A stretch of 64,000 nt of DNA from Laccaria trichodermophora (taxonomy: Eukaryota > Basidiomycota > Agaricomycetes > Agaricales > Hydnangiaceae): NCBI GenBank assembly GCA_018417955.1, contig JACTVC010000046.1, positions 1-64,000 on the forward strand, in the 5' to 3' direction. A program made the translations under genes and the position numbers. The first letter of the stretch is position 1, and each line of letters begins with the position of its first letter. Under the pieces are notes generated by a model. That model was not told the origin of the DNA. It made no database searches and was given only the letters and a program-made list of their open reading frames with translations. Below are positions 23,692 through 35,769 of this stretch, in pieces.

Positions 23692-24467
23692 TCATTGTCC
23701 ATGAGGAAAATCCATGAGGGCATCCTCTTGTCGTGAATTCCGAAGAACCTTGTAATTATGGATCATGACAACTTCTTCAAATAACTTGTCTGACCACTCT
23801 TGGAATGCCTGTATTGCCAAAGGGCGCAGTCGCACTTTGTCGCCCTCACCAGTTTCGACTGGAATAACTTTTCCACTTCTATTTTTCTGACGTTCGTTTG
23901 AAAACCAGTTCTTCACTTGTTTGAAGGCTCTGAATGTACAGCGTTTTAGGTGACAAACGGCGCTAAACCAGGCAAAACCTACCGCCGAATGATGATCGCC
24001 ATTAAAACCATCCAGGATTCACTGGGGTACATTGTTATTTCATCATAAACCATGCGAAGGACAATAAATTGACGACTGTTCACAGGAGAGTTGTCGAGTG
24101 ACCTGATTTTCATGGCTTTCTCCATGAGTTCCTTTCGTCGATTCTTGAGCTGCAGTCGAGCTTTAGGAGAATATGAGGGAGTCTTGTGATTCTTTTTACG
24201 ACGGAGAGATGAACGGGTCTCGGTATCGAAGCGATTCGAGGAGTTGGATCGCTTCAGTGGTATGGGTTCTGGGCTAGAAAGGCTAGACGCGTCTTTGCCA
24301 CAAGATATGTGCAGACTGGCAACGGTGGGAGATGACATGGAGTATTGGTTAGATGGGCCAGCCGCACTGTCAGTTTGGGACGTGTAATGTCGTGCTGGGT
24401 GTGGCATGGTACTAATTGCGACGTCAGCGAGGAAATGAAGAGGACCATGGGGTGGCGAGGGCGTCAT
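23692..24467 (-). CDS. Homeodomain transcription factor
   Basis: A probable DNA-binding protein. Joining the exons across an intron at about 23935-23982 gives a homeodomain C-terminal half: a helix region RQFIVLRMVYDEITMYPS, then AIIIRRAFKQVKNWFSNERQK, whose WFSNER is the W-F-x-N-x-R recognition helix. A basic Ser-rich N-terminal region precedes it (RSSLRRKKNHKTPSY). The protein is about 235 residues, short for a mating-type HD protein. An in-frame Met at 24407 is an alternative start. It does not sit beside the genes usual at an HD mating-type locus (no mitochondrial intermediate peptidase gene in view), so a non-mating homeobox regulator is more likely. Confidence 0.72.
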
Positions 24468-24891
24468 AACGAAAAGATCGTGAATTGGGAGAAGAAAAAG
24501 AGTGTGAATAGAACAGAATGAGTGCGACTAGCGCGAAAGAAAGAATGTGGGATCTCTGGTATGGCTTTGATCTAAATACTGTTGTCAGGTGTAACCGTTG
24601 TTGCTCGGCACCTTTCAATTGTCTTTATCTGGAACTTGCCGGTATTGTTTTCTACCACAAGAACAATCCACCCTTACAGGCCCAATACAAGCCTCACTAT
24701 TATCTTCACACATGCGATATAACAGACAGGTACGTAAGTTCTACCTTCTCCAGTTAGATGAGCAGCCAGTGGTACCCATCACCATCACCAGGCTTTATCA
24801 ATATCATATCGACTTTGTGCCTTTTATATATTCGCCCTAGAATCAAGCATGCGCAAACAGTATGTAACGCAAAGTTCACAAAGAACTTGTC
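24468..24891. promoter_or_regulatory. Divergent promoter homeodomain gene / SEC3
   Basis: 424 bp between divergent start codons. Short ORFs here have no recognisable features; the stretch is read as two promoters and 5' leaders. Confidence 0.45.
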
Positions 24892-27800
24892 ATGGCAGAC
24901 CAACGCCAGAAGATTATTGCATCTGTATTCTCAAGGCGTAACGCAAGCGGGAATCTAGAAGAAGCTTATGTCTCTCACATCAAGATTTGGGAAGATGCAG
25001 GAGTGGAAGGAGGGGGAAAGAAACCCCGCTACATACTGTTGTCTCGTATGTCACCGTACCTTTTGTTGAAGTGGTTGGAATAAATCTTGGTGCAGAGACC
25101 AATAATGGAAGTGGTTTTATCCACAAATCCAAGTTGAACACGAACGGCTCCTTCTCTGTTGGAAAAACCTGGACGCTCTCAGAATTGCGTGCAGTTGAAG
25201 TCGTGAATGTATGTGGTTTTGAGTTCTACTGACAACACGTATTTATAACTTTCGTATTTGTGTTCAAACAGCCCCTAGCCTTCAACATCACCCTTTCAAG
25301 GACATATAGGTGGCAAACAGAGAACCAAGACGACCAAGCAAGCTTCTTGGAGGCTTTGATTAACCTTTTTCGAGTCATTACCTCGGGAGCTCCATTGCAA
25401 CTAGATGGAATCGAAGTTGCGGCACCGATAACAGGTTTGCTCATGAATTATAGGGATAAATTTAGGGCTGACACCATCTTCTAAGCGGACGATCAGACTT
25501 CATCAATTCATGCTGAAGCCGGACCAAGCCGCGCCCCACGACTTCGGTCGCAAACTCCCATTCAGAACCGTTATGAATCCTTTCAAGAGTCTCCATTAGC
25601 AGGACCACAACGCCTTGGAACGCCACCAGGTGCAGAACCTCCCGTAAATGGGAGCCAAGATTACATACAGTCAATACGTCCTGGAGGTCGGTCAGGTCCC
25701 CCACCAATAGCTGTATCACCTCTTGCTGTTGCTGCAGGCCCAGCCAGAAAAGCCCGACACCCTCTGAACGTCTCCTTTCAAGGCCAGACTACTCAAAGCA
25801 TTTCCGACGAGCCCACTCGGATTGTTTCTGGACAAGATTCCCCAGTTCCGTATCCTCCGTCAATGAATGCCTCTCCGGTATCATCCATTAGGTCTCAAAA
25901 GCCGATCGTGCGGGCGGAGGAAATCTCCACCCAGCAAGATGGTCCATCTCTAAGGAGGGATCAAAACGCTCGAATCTCATACTTCGACTCTACAAATCAA
26001 GCAACCCTAGACCGCTTGGTCTCCATCGCCCCTGATAGTCATCTTAATGTTGAAGCAGAAGAAGAGGATGTGCAAGACACTTTGACGAATGTTGAAGAAA
26101 TGATTGAAGGGTATGAATGGGCAAGTGAAGATGTTATTAGCAGGAAAACAACGAAGGGTGCAGTAGACCTCATCGAGGCTCGATTATTGGACGAGTTGAT
26201 GGCTTTGGAGAAGGTACACAGTCAAATTATTAGGCGTCATTCCCTTCTCATATCACCCAGGCAAATATTCACTCTTTCCTCGAGTCCGATGACCGCATCG
26301 GGATGGTGATGAAATTTATGGATAATGCCATCTCAGAGCTTGACAGCTTGGATAGTTTCATCTCCACCTATAAAATTCATCTCAATGTCAGTGTCACCGT
26401 GACCTTATCGATAAGACTCACGTTTCCCTAGGCAGCCAGCGACGATATTTCGTTCATTCAATCGCAAAATAGGGGCCTGCAAGTCCAGACTCAAAATCAG
26501 CGAGCCCTGCTGGGAGAATTGCAAAATTTGCTTGTGCGCCTAACTTTCTTTCAAGAGTCATCATTTAAAATTCCCTGTACCAGCGCACGGTTCACGTCGA
26601 ACAAGACGCCTTGGCCACGCTCACGCAGGAATCACTCGAAAAAGGACGGAGTATTCAATGCCTGGAAGATGCTTCTGCAGAGCTGTACAAGGCACTCCAG
26701 GCAGGCCGAGACACCGGTACATCATTCTTCTTACCACAATTTATAGTTAAAATACTTATTTGTCGTAGACATGGCCGCAACGATGGAAAGATTGGAAGAG
26801 TATCGAACTCATAACTCTCAATTTTGTAAGAGACTATTTGACTTCTTATCAATAATGTTTACCGCACAAGTAAGCCGAAGTCTCCCCGTGTTAGCAAAAT
26901 TCATGAAAATTATCGCAGGGTAAATTACTTCTCGGCGAGACAAATGGTCTCGTGATACCGCCTAGGGGTCTCCCAACAGTCATTGCCCATCAAGAGATCG
27001 AGGTTTACTTGGGTCGATACGCTGGCCTAATGCTCTACCTCAAAGAGATGGACGAAAATGTTTATGGCAGGCTGTGCGCTGTATGTAAACATGCCGTGTC
27101 TTTGAAGTTAGAATAACCTTCTGACAGGCATATTTTTCGGCGGCGAGCGAACTGCACAGCACTCAGCTGAAGTCGCTTCTCTCCATTTTTTTGCAATCTG
27201 TCAGAAAGGCGCCAGAAGACGATCAAGATCAAGGTATGCACCCCCGTAAAGGATGAGATTCAAAATTATATTAACTTCCAGGCTTCATGACGACCTCAAC
27301 AACCTCTGCTTCTAAGAGCGCAACAACCATCCGTCGTGCTGGCACCCTCATTCGGTCCCCCATAGAAAATAAAAACAAGGATAAAGACAAAGACCGGGGT
27401 TCGGACGGCGATCTTCTGGCAGCGGAAGTTCGTGATATACCTATCGGACCTTTACTCATAGTCTTACTCTTTTCGATAGGTTTTGGGACTGTTGTTAGAA
27501 CAGATAACCGCTACGATTTACCGAGAGGACGAGTTTATAAGCGACTTCTTGCAGATTAATGATGCGGGGCTGACCTTTGCTGATTACATGGGCCTCGACA
27601 ATTATTTTCGACGACAAGCCACTCGGTCGGCCAGTTTGAGTCAAGCAACAATGAAGCTTATTCGAAATTCACTGGACCTTATTTTCGGATTCCTGCCCGC
27701 AGAGTTAAAAAATTTCATTGACGTTGCGCTCTCAAAAGACAGCATGTGAGGCTAGCTTTAACTTCTCTGCGCCAACCTATCTCAATATCTATATCCGGCA

Positions 27801-28875
27801 AGGGAAATCGTAGCAATTCTAGTGGCCCTTGAACGTTGTCTTATTGGCGCGGAAGAGAAGAACAATCAATTCGTTCTTTCACTTCTAGGAAAACAGCAAA
27901 CCCGCATTAAAAATGCCTTTGACCGCCACATCGTTAGTGACGTCTGTTTACTGCTCAATTTGACACCCATTTCTTACTCAATTTTGTTCGACAGCATGAT
28001 CAGTTGAAGGGAATCGAACAAACCAAACTCAGCAGCAAAAAACGAAAGGGTGTTACCCACTTTATCAAGCATTTCTCTTCTTATGCGGCTCGTGTGGAGA
28101 GCCAACTTGTGGGGGCGGATGATCTTGAGACTCGAAGACTCGTTGACTCTGCATACGAAAAAATCGTGCAGACCATGTTTGAGTCCCTGAAGCATATTGC
28201 GAAGATGGAGGGAGAGGGAGAGGATAAGGGGCAGCTGAACTACCACGTCATACTCATCGGTGAGGTTTATTCAACTTTATGGCGAGCGTAGCTGGATTTC
28301 TCTCCCTTTGGGCAGAAAACATGCATTGTTTTGTCGTCGAGACCTCCAAAATGGACAACGCATCGCTAGTCACATTTTCCCAACGAGCAGAATTGATTTA
28401 CGACGAAAACCTCAACGCATACGTTAAAATGGTACTACGTCGACCATTTTCCAAATTGATTGTGAGTGGTCTTTTCAGATGCTTGTATCGATTTCACCGC
28501 TCCCCTCAGGACTTCTTCGATGCTGCTGACCGCTTGGCCAGTTCAAACACCAACGATTTGTCGGGTAACAGCACTTACAATAAAAGTGCCTTGCGCAAGG
28601 TTGTCAAGGAATATACATCGAAGGACGTTCGCAAGCACATTGACCTTTTGTTTAAACGCGTTGAAAAACACTTCACTGAGGGGTCAGACAAACCGACAAC
28701 AGAAGATGCCACCAATGGGACAGTTTTGGCTGGTGTGTGGAAGGCTTGCGAGGAGGAATTGCTCAGGCTCCTAAACCGGTTTTCAAAACGGATTGCCCAA
28801 TCATACAGCGGCACTGGGATCACTTTGGAGTTCACCGCTTCTGACATTGAAACAGCGTTCCACAAGCACCCTTAA
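24892..28875 (+). CDS. SEC3: Exocyst complex component Sec3
   Basis: Landmark subunit of the exocyst, which tethers secretory vesicles to sites of growth at the plasma membrane. The N-terminal part starts MADQRQKIIASVFSRR and contains the Sec3 PIP2-binding PH-like domain (LSELRAVEVVN, PLAFNITLSRTYRWQTENQ). A long Ser/Pro/Gln-rich linker follows (about 25500-25980), then acidic and coiled-coil segments (VDLIEARLLDELMALEK, DALATLTQESLEKGRSIQCL). The C-terminal helical rods end with RLLNRFSKRIAQSY. About a dozen exons, TAA at 28873-28875. The many in-frame breaks along the gene are all explained by 50-60-nt introns; no frameshift is needed. Confidence 0.88.
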
Positions 28876-29217
28876 CTTCTTGATATCTACAACAGAAACA
28901 TGGTACAGATAATGTGGATGACCACTCGACGTTCACTTTGCGATTACGGTCCATGTAATTTGTAGTGATCAGCTGAAAAGGCTACGAACGAGAAGAAAGA
29001 CGATCTGAAGCGGGGCGGAGACATTCGGGGTAGCAGGGCCACCCAAGTTGCCGTGGGGGGATGGGAATGGAGGTGGTGGAATAGAGTTGCCGGACTCGAG
29101 GTGATAGACGTTGACAAGCAACGGGCTACCCCTATTATTCTCTGTAATGTATTTTGTCCTCCTCTGATGCTTTTCGTCTTTGTGAGAGGAGCCGCATCCG
29201 CGCGAATCGACCATTGA
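28876..29217. other. Intergenic after SEC3
   Basis: 342 bp. A minus-strand ORF of 81 codons (28969-29214) with a Pro-rich middle covers most of it but matches nothing known. Its ATG lies 4 bp from the plus-strand ATG at 29218, so at most one of them is likely real. Confidence 0.35.
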
Positions 29218-29540
29218 ATGCTCAAAAACTGTTGGAGAGTTGAAGGAGGCTACCCTTATGAAGATCGTTCAACCATTACTGTCGATGTTGACTGTAACCA
29301 CTTCCGGATTCTTATTGCCAATGAAAAGTGGGCATGGGCCATCTAGGCTCGAGACCAACCGTTCTGGTGGCGGAAAAATATATATGTGATGTGTGGGATG
29401 GAATTAGCCACCAGAACGGCTGGTACAACTTAACCGTGAAAGAGTACACGGGAATTTCGAAGTCCGATTATCCGTTTTGGGACGACGTGTTCTCGACGCG
29501 TAGGCCTGATTTCGACGATTATCTACGCGAATATACATGA
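29218..29540 (+). CDS. Small two-exon gene, unknown function
   Basis: Exon 1 is 29218-29293 and exon 2 is 29347-29540. The 53-nt intron has GT-AG ends, and removing it gives one open frame of 89 codons, starting MLKNCWRVEGGYPYEDRST and ending DFDDYLREYT. No signal peptide or membrane segment. I do not recognise the family. It may be a short standalone protein or the 3' end of something whose upstream exons I cannot see. Support is only that the intron length and ends are normal and the joined frame stays open. Confidence 0.4.
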
Positions 29541-29574
29541 ATTTACTACGTTCATCACCTCGAACCTTTTTTTA

Positions 29575-30084
29575 ATGTCTACTCCTCGAAAAAGACCTGT
29601 TTCCGATGAAAATTCCCCGCCTGCCAGCACCTTCATTCCATACACCACACCACCAACATCAACAGTCAAACGAGTGCGGCGGCAGGTTCTCAAGGATGTT
29701 ACACCGGCCCAACTCAACGAAGCGCGCCAATCTTGGATTGAAAAGCAAAAGGAGAGGGCTCGAGAAGAGGAGCTGAGGTTGAGGCAGGCTGAGGAAGAGA
29801 AGGAGAGGCAGGCAACTGAGCGCTTGAGGCGGATGGAACAGGCTCGGATTGCAGCAGGCTATCCGACACTCTACGCATATCTATCCGAACTCCTGGCCAC
29901 CAACGACCGACAGCTTTCATCCCAGGTCACCCAAATGCTCTCTCATCACAGCAGCCATATCATCGAGTCCATTCACCAGCGTCAACCTGGAGCAACTGAT
30001 GCTTGGATGGCTGCTAGACTGAAGACCCTGCTCCATGATGGAAAGTTACTACGAACCATCTACGCTATTGAATACTATGTCTAA
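29575..30084 (+). CDS. Hypothetical coiled-coil protein, 169 aa
   Basis: Single-exon ORF. The N-terminus is disordered, Pro/Thr-rich and basic (MSTPRKRPVSDENSPPAST, then VKRVRRQVL). A strongly charged Arg/Glu helix follows, predicted coiled coil (about residues 55-100). A C-terminal helical part has YPTLYAYLSELLATNDRQLS and ends in IYAIEYYV. The basic patch suggests a nuclear protein. No family recognised. It begins only 34 bp after the preceding small gene. Confidence 0.6.
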   Translation: MSTPRKRPVSDENSPPASTFIPYTTPPTSTVKRVRRQVLKDVTPAQLNEARQSWIEKQKERAREEELRLRQAEEEKERQATERLRRMEQARIAAGYPTLYAYLSELLATNDRQLSSQVTQMLSHHSSHIIESIHQRQPGATDAWMAARLKTLLHDGKLLRTIYAIEYYV

Positions 30085-30210
30085 GAGGTGGATATGATGA
30101 TATTGTGAAACAGACGTGCGCGAGCGTAGTGATCGCGTGCGTTGATGCGTGCCCTAAAACGGATGTTCGGACCTTGAAATCCCCATGTGCTCCTTCACGG
30201 TTAAGTTGTA

Positions 30211-30281
30211 CCAGTCTCCTTAGGTGCTAATTCTCTCCACACTCATTTTTTTTTCCACATTTTCGCACCCAAGGAGACTGG
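30211..30281. repeat. 17-bp inverted repeat (hairpin)
   Basis: Arms CCAGTCTCCTTAGGTGC (30211-30227) and GCACCCAAGGAGACTGG (30265-30281) are complementary at 16 of 17 positions, with a 37-nt pyrimidine-rich loop. Four more pairs (GTTG/CAAC) follow after a 2-nt bulge. The nearest gene ends at 30084, so it is not a simple promoter palindrome. Confidence 0.75.
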
Positions 30282-30429
30282 CAACGAGTCTATGGGCCAT
30301 CCAAAATGTAACGTATGTGGTATCCAAATGCTACATGCCCTCAATACTTTTCCACTGTTTCCTCTACCTATTTTTCTCCTCCTCCCTCCCTCTTTGTGTC
30401 TTTCTATTCATCCCTTTGCACCTTCTCGT

Positions 30430-30456
30430 GCGCGCTCTTTTTTTACGGGAGCGCGC
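30430..30456. repeat. GC-rich 8-bp hairpin
   Basis: GCGCGCTC (30430-30437) and GAGCGCGC (30449-30456) are perfectly complementary around an 11-nt T-rich loop, inside an otherwise pyrimidine-rich stretch. Confidence 0.6.
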
Positions 30457-30972
30457 GTCCAACGTGCACCCCCCTTTGCTTTTCTTCTTCCGCGTCTGCC
30501 CTCATGTCCGGGACGGCACTTCATTGGTGGAGGGGTCACAGTTGTGAAGGGTTCTCCCAAAATGTATGACAAACTCCTTGCCAATTGCCTGAGAGGTCAT
30601 TGAAAACGTCGGAAGCAGGCTCAGCTAAGCAGTATCTTTTCATGGGAGATGTGAGGTCATTGGCGAATGTGCAACTGTCAGGACCTTCAGCACAATATTC
30701 TGGTCGCCGATATGTAATGGCCACCGCGACGTTACGGTTACCAAGAGGTGGGAGGCTTGGAGCTCAGCGAGAATGCTAGCCACCGTGAGCTCCGGAGGGC
30801 TTGCTGTCAAAACCGATGAGCTTGAACGTTGAACGACGCTAACGGCTTTCTTTTTTGTTCCAAGCCGTTTCCCAATATTACTTGGTATATCTCCTAAAAA
30901 AACAAAAAAAAAGACACTGAAGACGTGGTACACGTAATCCACACCACAAATTAAGTACAACATGCAAGGTAA

Positions 30973-33900
30973 CTAAAAAGACTCTACTATACTACCACCA
31001 GTGGAGTTATTAGTACTAAATAATTGAGCTAATTCTTCCAGTCGACGCGCCAATAGGTCCGATTTGCTGAAGTTCTGACCGAGGGTCATGTTTGCTAGTG
31101 CTGTCTTCTTCTTTTGAACTTCCAGTAGGCGAGCTTCGATAGAGTTTTCGATAATTAGTTTCACGGTTGTTACTGGACGAGTTTGACCTAGGCGATGCTG
31201 AGGGAATGATTAGCTGCGCGGTAAGATGCTGTCAGAATGCACAAACAATGCGATCCACTGCCTGATTTTCGACAGCCGGATTCCTTGAGAAAGTCGTTAG
31301 TAAGGTCATGAGATCTTGAGAAGTGAAACGCACCAGTAAGGATCCATCAAATACACCCGTTGGGCAGCGGTGAGGTTCAAGCCAACACCCCCCGCCTTGA
31401 GACTGACGAGAAGAACCTCACAGCCAGGATCGGTTTTTAATGCGTCCATGGCTTTCGTCCGGTCATCTCTTTTCATGGTCCCGTCTAAACGATCATATCT
31501 AATGCCAGCGACTTCTAAAGCGTCCTCAATCCTAGGTATGGATGTTGTTAGGTCTAGAGGTCAGAAGACAGGAAACAACATACTTATCGAGCATAGTGGT
31601 CCATTGAGAGCTGAAGCGTTTGAGATAATCAGTGGAAGTTTTAGTACATGTAGAATACATACAAAACGACTGTCTTCACGACGCCGCTATCCAAGTGGTT
31701 TCCTTGTCTGTCAATTACCTGCACTTCCGAGTCATAGTTGGCCGAATATGGATTCATCCTCGAAAATTCTACCAAGTCTTGCAGCAGCGCCCGAACTTTC
31801 GTGGACGGGTGAAAATTTTCTATGGGAATGCCTTTCTGCCTCTTCTCGCGTTTTTGAGTCTTCTTCCTTGGTATCTGATCGGCCACGACGTCTGCTTTGA
31901 TTTCGACAGCGTCTGAGGGACAAAGGCCCGTCTGACATGCGGAACATGATCGTCTGATGTCTGGAGATACATTTGGCCATCCGGGACAGACAGAGTTGCG
32001 ATAGCATTCAAAGCAAAAGAGATGTTGGCAACGTGTTAGAATAGGTCGGGAGGAAGATGGACTATTGGCACGGGTGGGTCCGCGTGAATTCGAGCCCTTG
32101 GCCTTCCTTCCGCGCTTAGCCATAGGACCATCGCCATCAAGGCCGTCTCCTTGAAGATCTGGCGATATACCAAGCTCCGCGCCGCATTCCACGCACTGCG
32201 TAGTCGCAGATTCGCGCAAAATGGCAAATATAGACAACGCGTGCGCAAGATTGAAGCCTTCCTGGGCGATGTCGGAAACGAGGTCCTCGCAAGCTGCGGT
32301 TGCATCTTGTCCATGATCCTCCCGAGTAATGCTTTTCCCCTGGACCAGTTCGAAATGGTCGCATATTTGACGGAGACGTAAAATCTTTTGCAAAATCCCG
32401 ACGTAGTTCTTCATAACCTCGTTCTTCGTCGACAAATCGTTGAACTCAGCTTTTGACTCATTAAAAAACTGGTCATAGATCTCTTGTTCCTGGGGATCAA
32501 ACTTCAAGTATCGAAGTTCATCGCGACGAGGAGGAAGAGCCAGAATCTTTTTTCCATCTTGAGTCTCTGTTTCTTTGGTGCGACGAAGCGTTATGCATTT
32601 CATGATGGTTTGTAGCCGAGCAACTCCAAGAGCCTGTCCAAACTTCACGGGGCTTCCGATGTACTCAGTCCACGTATTTTTGTCATCAAATGGTTCCAGC
32701 CGCAAAAATTTAATGAGGGCGAACACGTCGTCCAACTTATTTTGCACTGGCGTTCCAGTCAAACATAAACGTCGATCAGCCACCAAGTCGCAGGATGCGC
32801 GACTTCCAACGGTGCCTGTCTCCTTGATAGAGCTTTGAAACATTAACGCAGTCACTAAACTGAGTATAGAAAGCAATGCTTACTGCGCCTCGTCTAGTAC
32901 GACTCGAAACCAGTGTATGCTCTGTAAAGCGCTTGTAACCTCTGCGCCGCTAGTGAAGATGTTGGATTTCTTTCGCTTCATTCCCGTTTTCTTTGACTTT
33001 GGCAACCGCAGCACTTGATTCCCATACTCATCAATATCGACACCACCCACGCCGTCACTACTCCCAGCATCGTCTTCATCATCATCTGCTGTTGCTGTAC
33101 TTCTATTTTGCTTTGAAAATTCTGATGCAAGGGTAGCGTAGGTCGTGATCACAGCGTCAAAATCGCCCAAAAAAGCGGGATCGGGTCGGCGCGCGTTTCC
33201 ATGATAAATGTAGATCCGCAGGGGGTTGCCTGTCTGGGAAGGGGCAACCGGTTTAGTATCGATGAGCATTGAGTTTGAAAACAGGCTGGGTTGGTTGCAA
33301 GGTGGCGCAGAATTGGAGGGCATGCAAGTACCTCCGCTGCCTCCGAAAACCACGACATCTCCTTTCCAATGCTCGCGAAATTGATCCTCCCAGTTGGAGA
33401 CAGTCGAAAGGGGGCATATAATTAAAGTGGCCCTGCTCTTTGCCTTGATACGACAGGATCTTGCGTAATCCGCTTCGAGCTTGTCCAGTGACTTATTTGC
33501 CTTTGCCTTGCCCTTGTTTGACGTCTGAAGGGCATCAACAACGTCGGGCATTCCCCAAACAGCCCCGGAAAAATGGGAAGCATCTGGATGCTCAGTTTCA
33601 CGAGGTGGAGGAGGCATTGGTTCAAGGGGAGATACTGCAAAAGCATGTGAAGCAGCGCGCGTTGCGGCAATGAGGGAAACGCAAGTGATTGTCTTCCCTA
33701 GTCCCATCTACAGACTTTGTGTGAGAAACTTTCCTGGTCCAACAGATCGAACTTGACACATACATCATCCGCAAGAATCGAGCCTTTAGCCTCGCGTGGC
33801 TCTTCAAAAATCTCTTTCTGTGTGACGATATGAAACCAACTGATTTGGCGTGATAATGGGTGCTGTCTTTGTTGCCACAGCGAAGAATAATTGCCATCTA

Positions 33901-35328
33901 CACCAGTCTTCTCGCGTTCACGTTCCAAAAGAAAGGTTAGAGCCTTCTTCTGATGAGGATAGAGTTGAGTGGCTACATCAGCAGCTAGAGGGTCCGACAT
34001 CGTAAGCACATTAGCAAAGTGAAGGAGAGTGCAAAAACAGACAGGGTTCGGTTTCTTCGAGCTCGTCACCATCTTTCAAACTCTTGAACAGTTCGTCCAC
34101 TTGACTTCTTTGAACCTCAACGCTCTTGCCCACCACGGATGGCGTGCTCCACCGTACGTTCTCCCTTTGTGGCCCCACATTCATCCGATTTGGCACAAAG
34201 ACAGCGCGATTGTAACCACCTGGAGGAGGATTGTGCGGATTGTGGTAATGATAACTTGAAAGTCGATGGATATCATATGGAGGTGAGGGATGATCAAGAA
34301 AAAGACCGGATTCCTTCAAATAGCTGCCGACAACAGGTATATTTCCCTTCGGGGTGTAAACCAGCATCTGTAAAGGAAGAATGGGAAGCTTCAAGACATG
34401 TCAACCTCGATGTATGTTGACAAAAGCAAAAACTCACGTTTGGTGGGCCTTTCTTAACTTTCGCATCTAGCCTGATGAGTCCCTTACCCAGCATGGGCCC
34501 AAGCGCCGTTGCGACCTTCTGCTCAATGACCGCAAATCCTTCTCCAGGTACGGTTTCTCCATTCGGTCCCCTCCCGTGTGGGGTTCTGATATGAATAGTT
34601 TCAGATCCTCCAGGCTTATTTGGATTATGTTCGTATTGTAGCCTCACAGCAGCCCATTCTTCGCTTCGGCCATATTCCTGCGGGACGAGGTAGGGGACAG
34701 GGTACAAAATAAGTGCCGTCACGGTGAGCTGACCAATGCACACAGGAGTCTTGGGTGCTAGTTCAGGGGGTAAAATTGATATTTTGGAGTTGCTCAAAGA
34801 ATCAGTTGGCGGTGGTGAAGGGGATCCTGTAAGGTCAATGACCTGACGAGCAGGTGCTTCTGAAAAAGATTGCCGCATCAATTGAGACGACGGGGGAGAG
34901 GTGATGGAAGAGCTTCGGTCAGCCGTAATATCAGAGGTTTGTGGCGGACGGGGAATAATGTAGGGAGGTGGCCCAGCGAAGGCTGGCCGATACATAGACT
35001 GACTTGGTGCAACAGTTGGGAGATACGGGGTAGAATGATTGGCAAGATTGGATTTTACAAAAGGCGGATTGATGTTTGAAAGGGGCGAAGTAAATGGGGA
35101 CACCCTGGACGTCGATGCATCGTATGGATTAGGATGGTTGGTGAATTGAACATTGCGTTGGGGCCCAGAAAGATCTGTGCGAGGACGCTTAGCAAAACGG
35201 GGTGTATGGGGGCCATAAGAGTCGTCATCGTCGTCAAGGGTGAGATCAATATGGTTAGACTGCACATATGAAGGTAGTGGTAGGTCGGATAAGGAGGCAG
35301 TCGAGCCTGTTACAGCGTGGGCAGCCAT
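30973..35328 (-). CDS. Rad5/HLTF-like SNF2 ATPase with RING finger
   Basis: DNA-dependent translocase and likely E3 ubiquitin ligase of the Rad5/HLTF (SMARCA3) branch, acting in damage tolerance or chromatin remodelling. Order: a disordered N-terminus with an acidic SUMO-binding-like run (HIDLTLDDDDDSYG), then a globular part with LTVTALILYPVPYLVP in the HIRAN/HLTF-like region. The SNF2 core has MGLGKTITCVSLIAAT (Walker A), ICPLSTVSNWEDQF, VLDEAQ with SIKETGT across an intron, and LCLTGTPVQNKLDD. A RING finger sits inside the helicase: CVECGAELG, then CQHLFCFECYR and CSACQTGLCP. The C-terminal motif region ends NSIEARLLEVQKKKTALA and the stop is at 30973. The start at 35328 (MAAHAVTGSTAS) is preferred over the GTG-like upstream frame. 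Confidence 0.85.
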
Positions 35329-35769
35329 GAACGAGCTGACTGTAAGGATATCGTCAAGAACAGCGACAAGCGGTCCTGTAGGCGGCGTGTGGGACAAGCC
35401 CAATACCGTTGAAGACAAATTGAAAGCAACTTTGACGAAAGCTCTGCAAATGCAGTAATATGTAATGTTTAGCGGCGGGCCAGCCCGCCCGGTCCCCGAG
35501 TCTTGTTTGCGCAAAGTTGCCGTCCATCGTTGTTCGAGCGTCTTTGTTTAGGGAAGCATTTATGTGAATGGTCTGAACATAAATGTTGATGAGATGACAA
35601 TATAGTAATAAGATAGAATTTTTTTAGGGAAGCATTTACAAATGATGATGAGACGACAATATAGTAATAAGATAGCATTATGCTTCGGGATAAAGATGTG
35701 TGTACGTGAATAGGAAAGTTGTGGCCGTTGTGGGAAAGTGTTGTGTATATGAATAAGAAAGTTGTAGCG
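35329..35769. other. Intergenic with imperfect direct repeats
   Basis: 441 bp between the SNF2-RING start and the stop of the next minus-strand gene; it contains the promoter of the SNF2-RING gene. Two imperfect direct repeats are listed separately. No supported ORF. Confidence 0.45.
35548..35680. repeat. Two imperfect direct repeats
   Basis: TTAGGGAAGCATTTA occurs at about 35549 and again at about 35625. GACAATATAGTAATAAGATA occurs at about 35596 and 35655. The second unit looks like a copy of the first with about 18 bp missing. A short tandem duplication is the simplest reading. Confidence 0.65.

Larger units (their letters stand above)
30085..30972. other. Gene-free, pyrimidine-rich stretch with two hairpins
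   Basis: 888 bp between the 169-aa protein and the 3' end of the SNF2-RING gene. From about 30230 to 30520 the plus strand is dominated by C and T; several overlapping ORFs there are low-complexity artefacts. Two inverted repeats are listed separately. No tRNA or snRNA signature was seen. Confidence 0.5.

Noticed and set aside
23692..24467. Homeodomain gene as part of the HD mating-type locus
   Set aside because: Only one HD gene, no divergent HD1/HD2 pair and no mitochondrial intermediate peptidase gene nearby; neighbours are ordinary housekeeping genes.
24518..24840. Short plus-strand ORFs between the homeodomain and SEC3 genes
   Set aside because: Overlapping in different frames, no domain; better read as promoter/leader sequence.
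30224..30603. Three overlapping plus-strand ORFs of about 100 codons
   Set aside because: Low-complexity translation of a pyrimidine-rich tract in all three frames; no coding signature.
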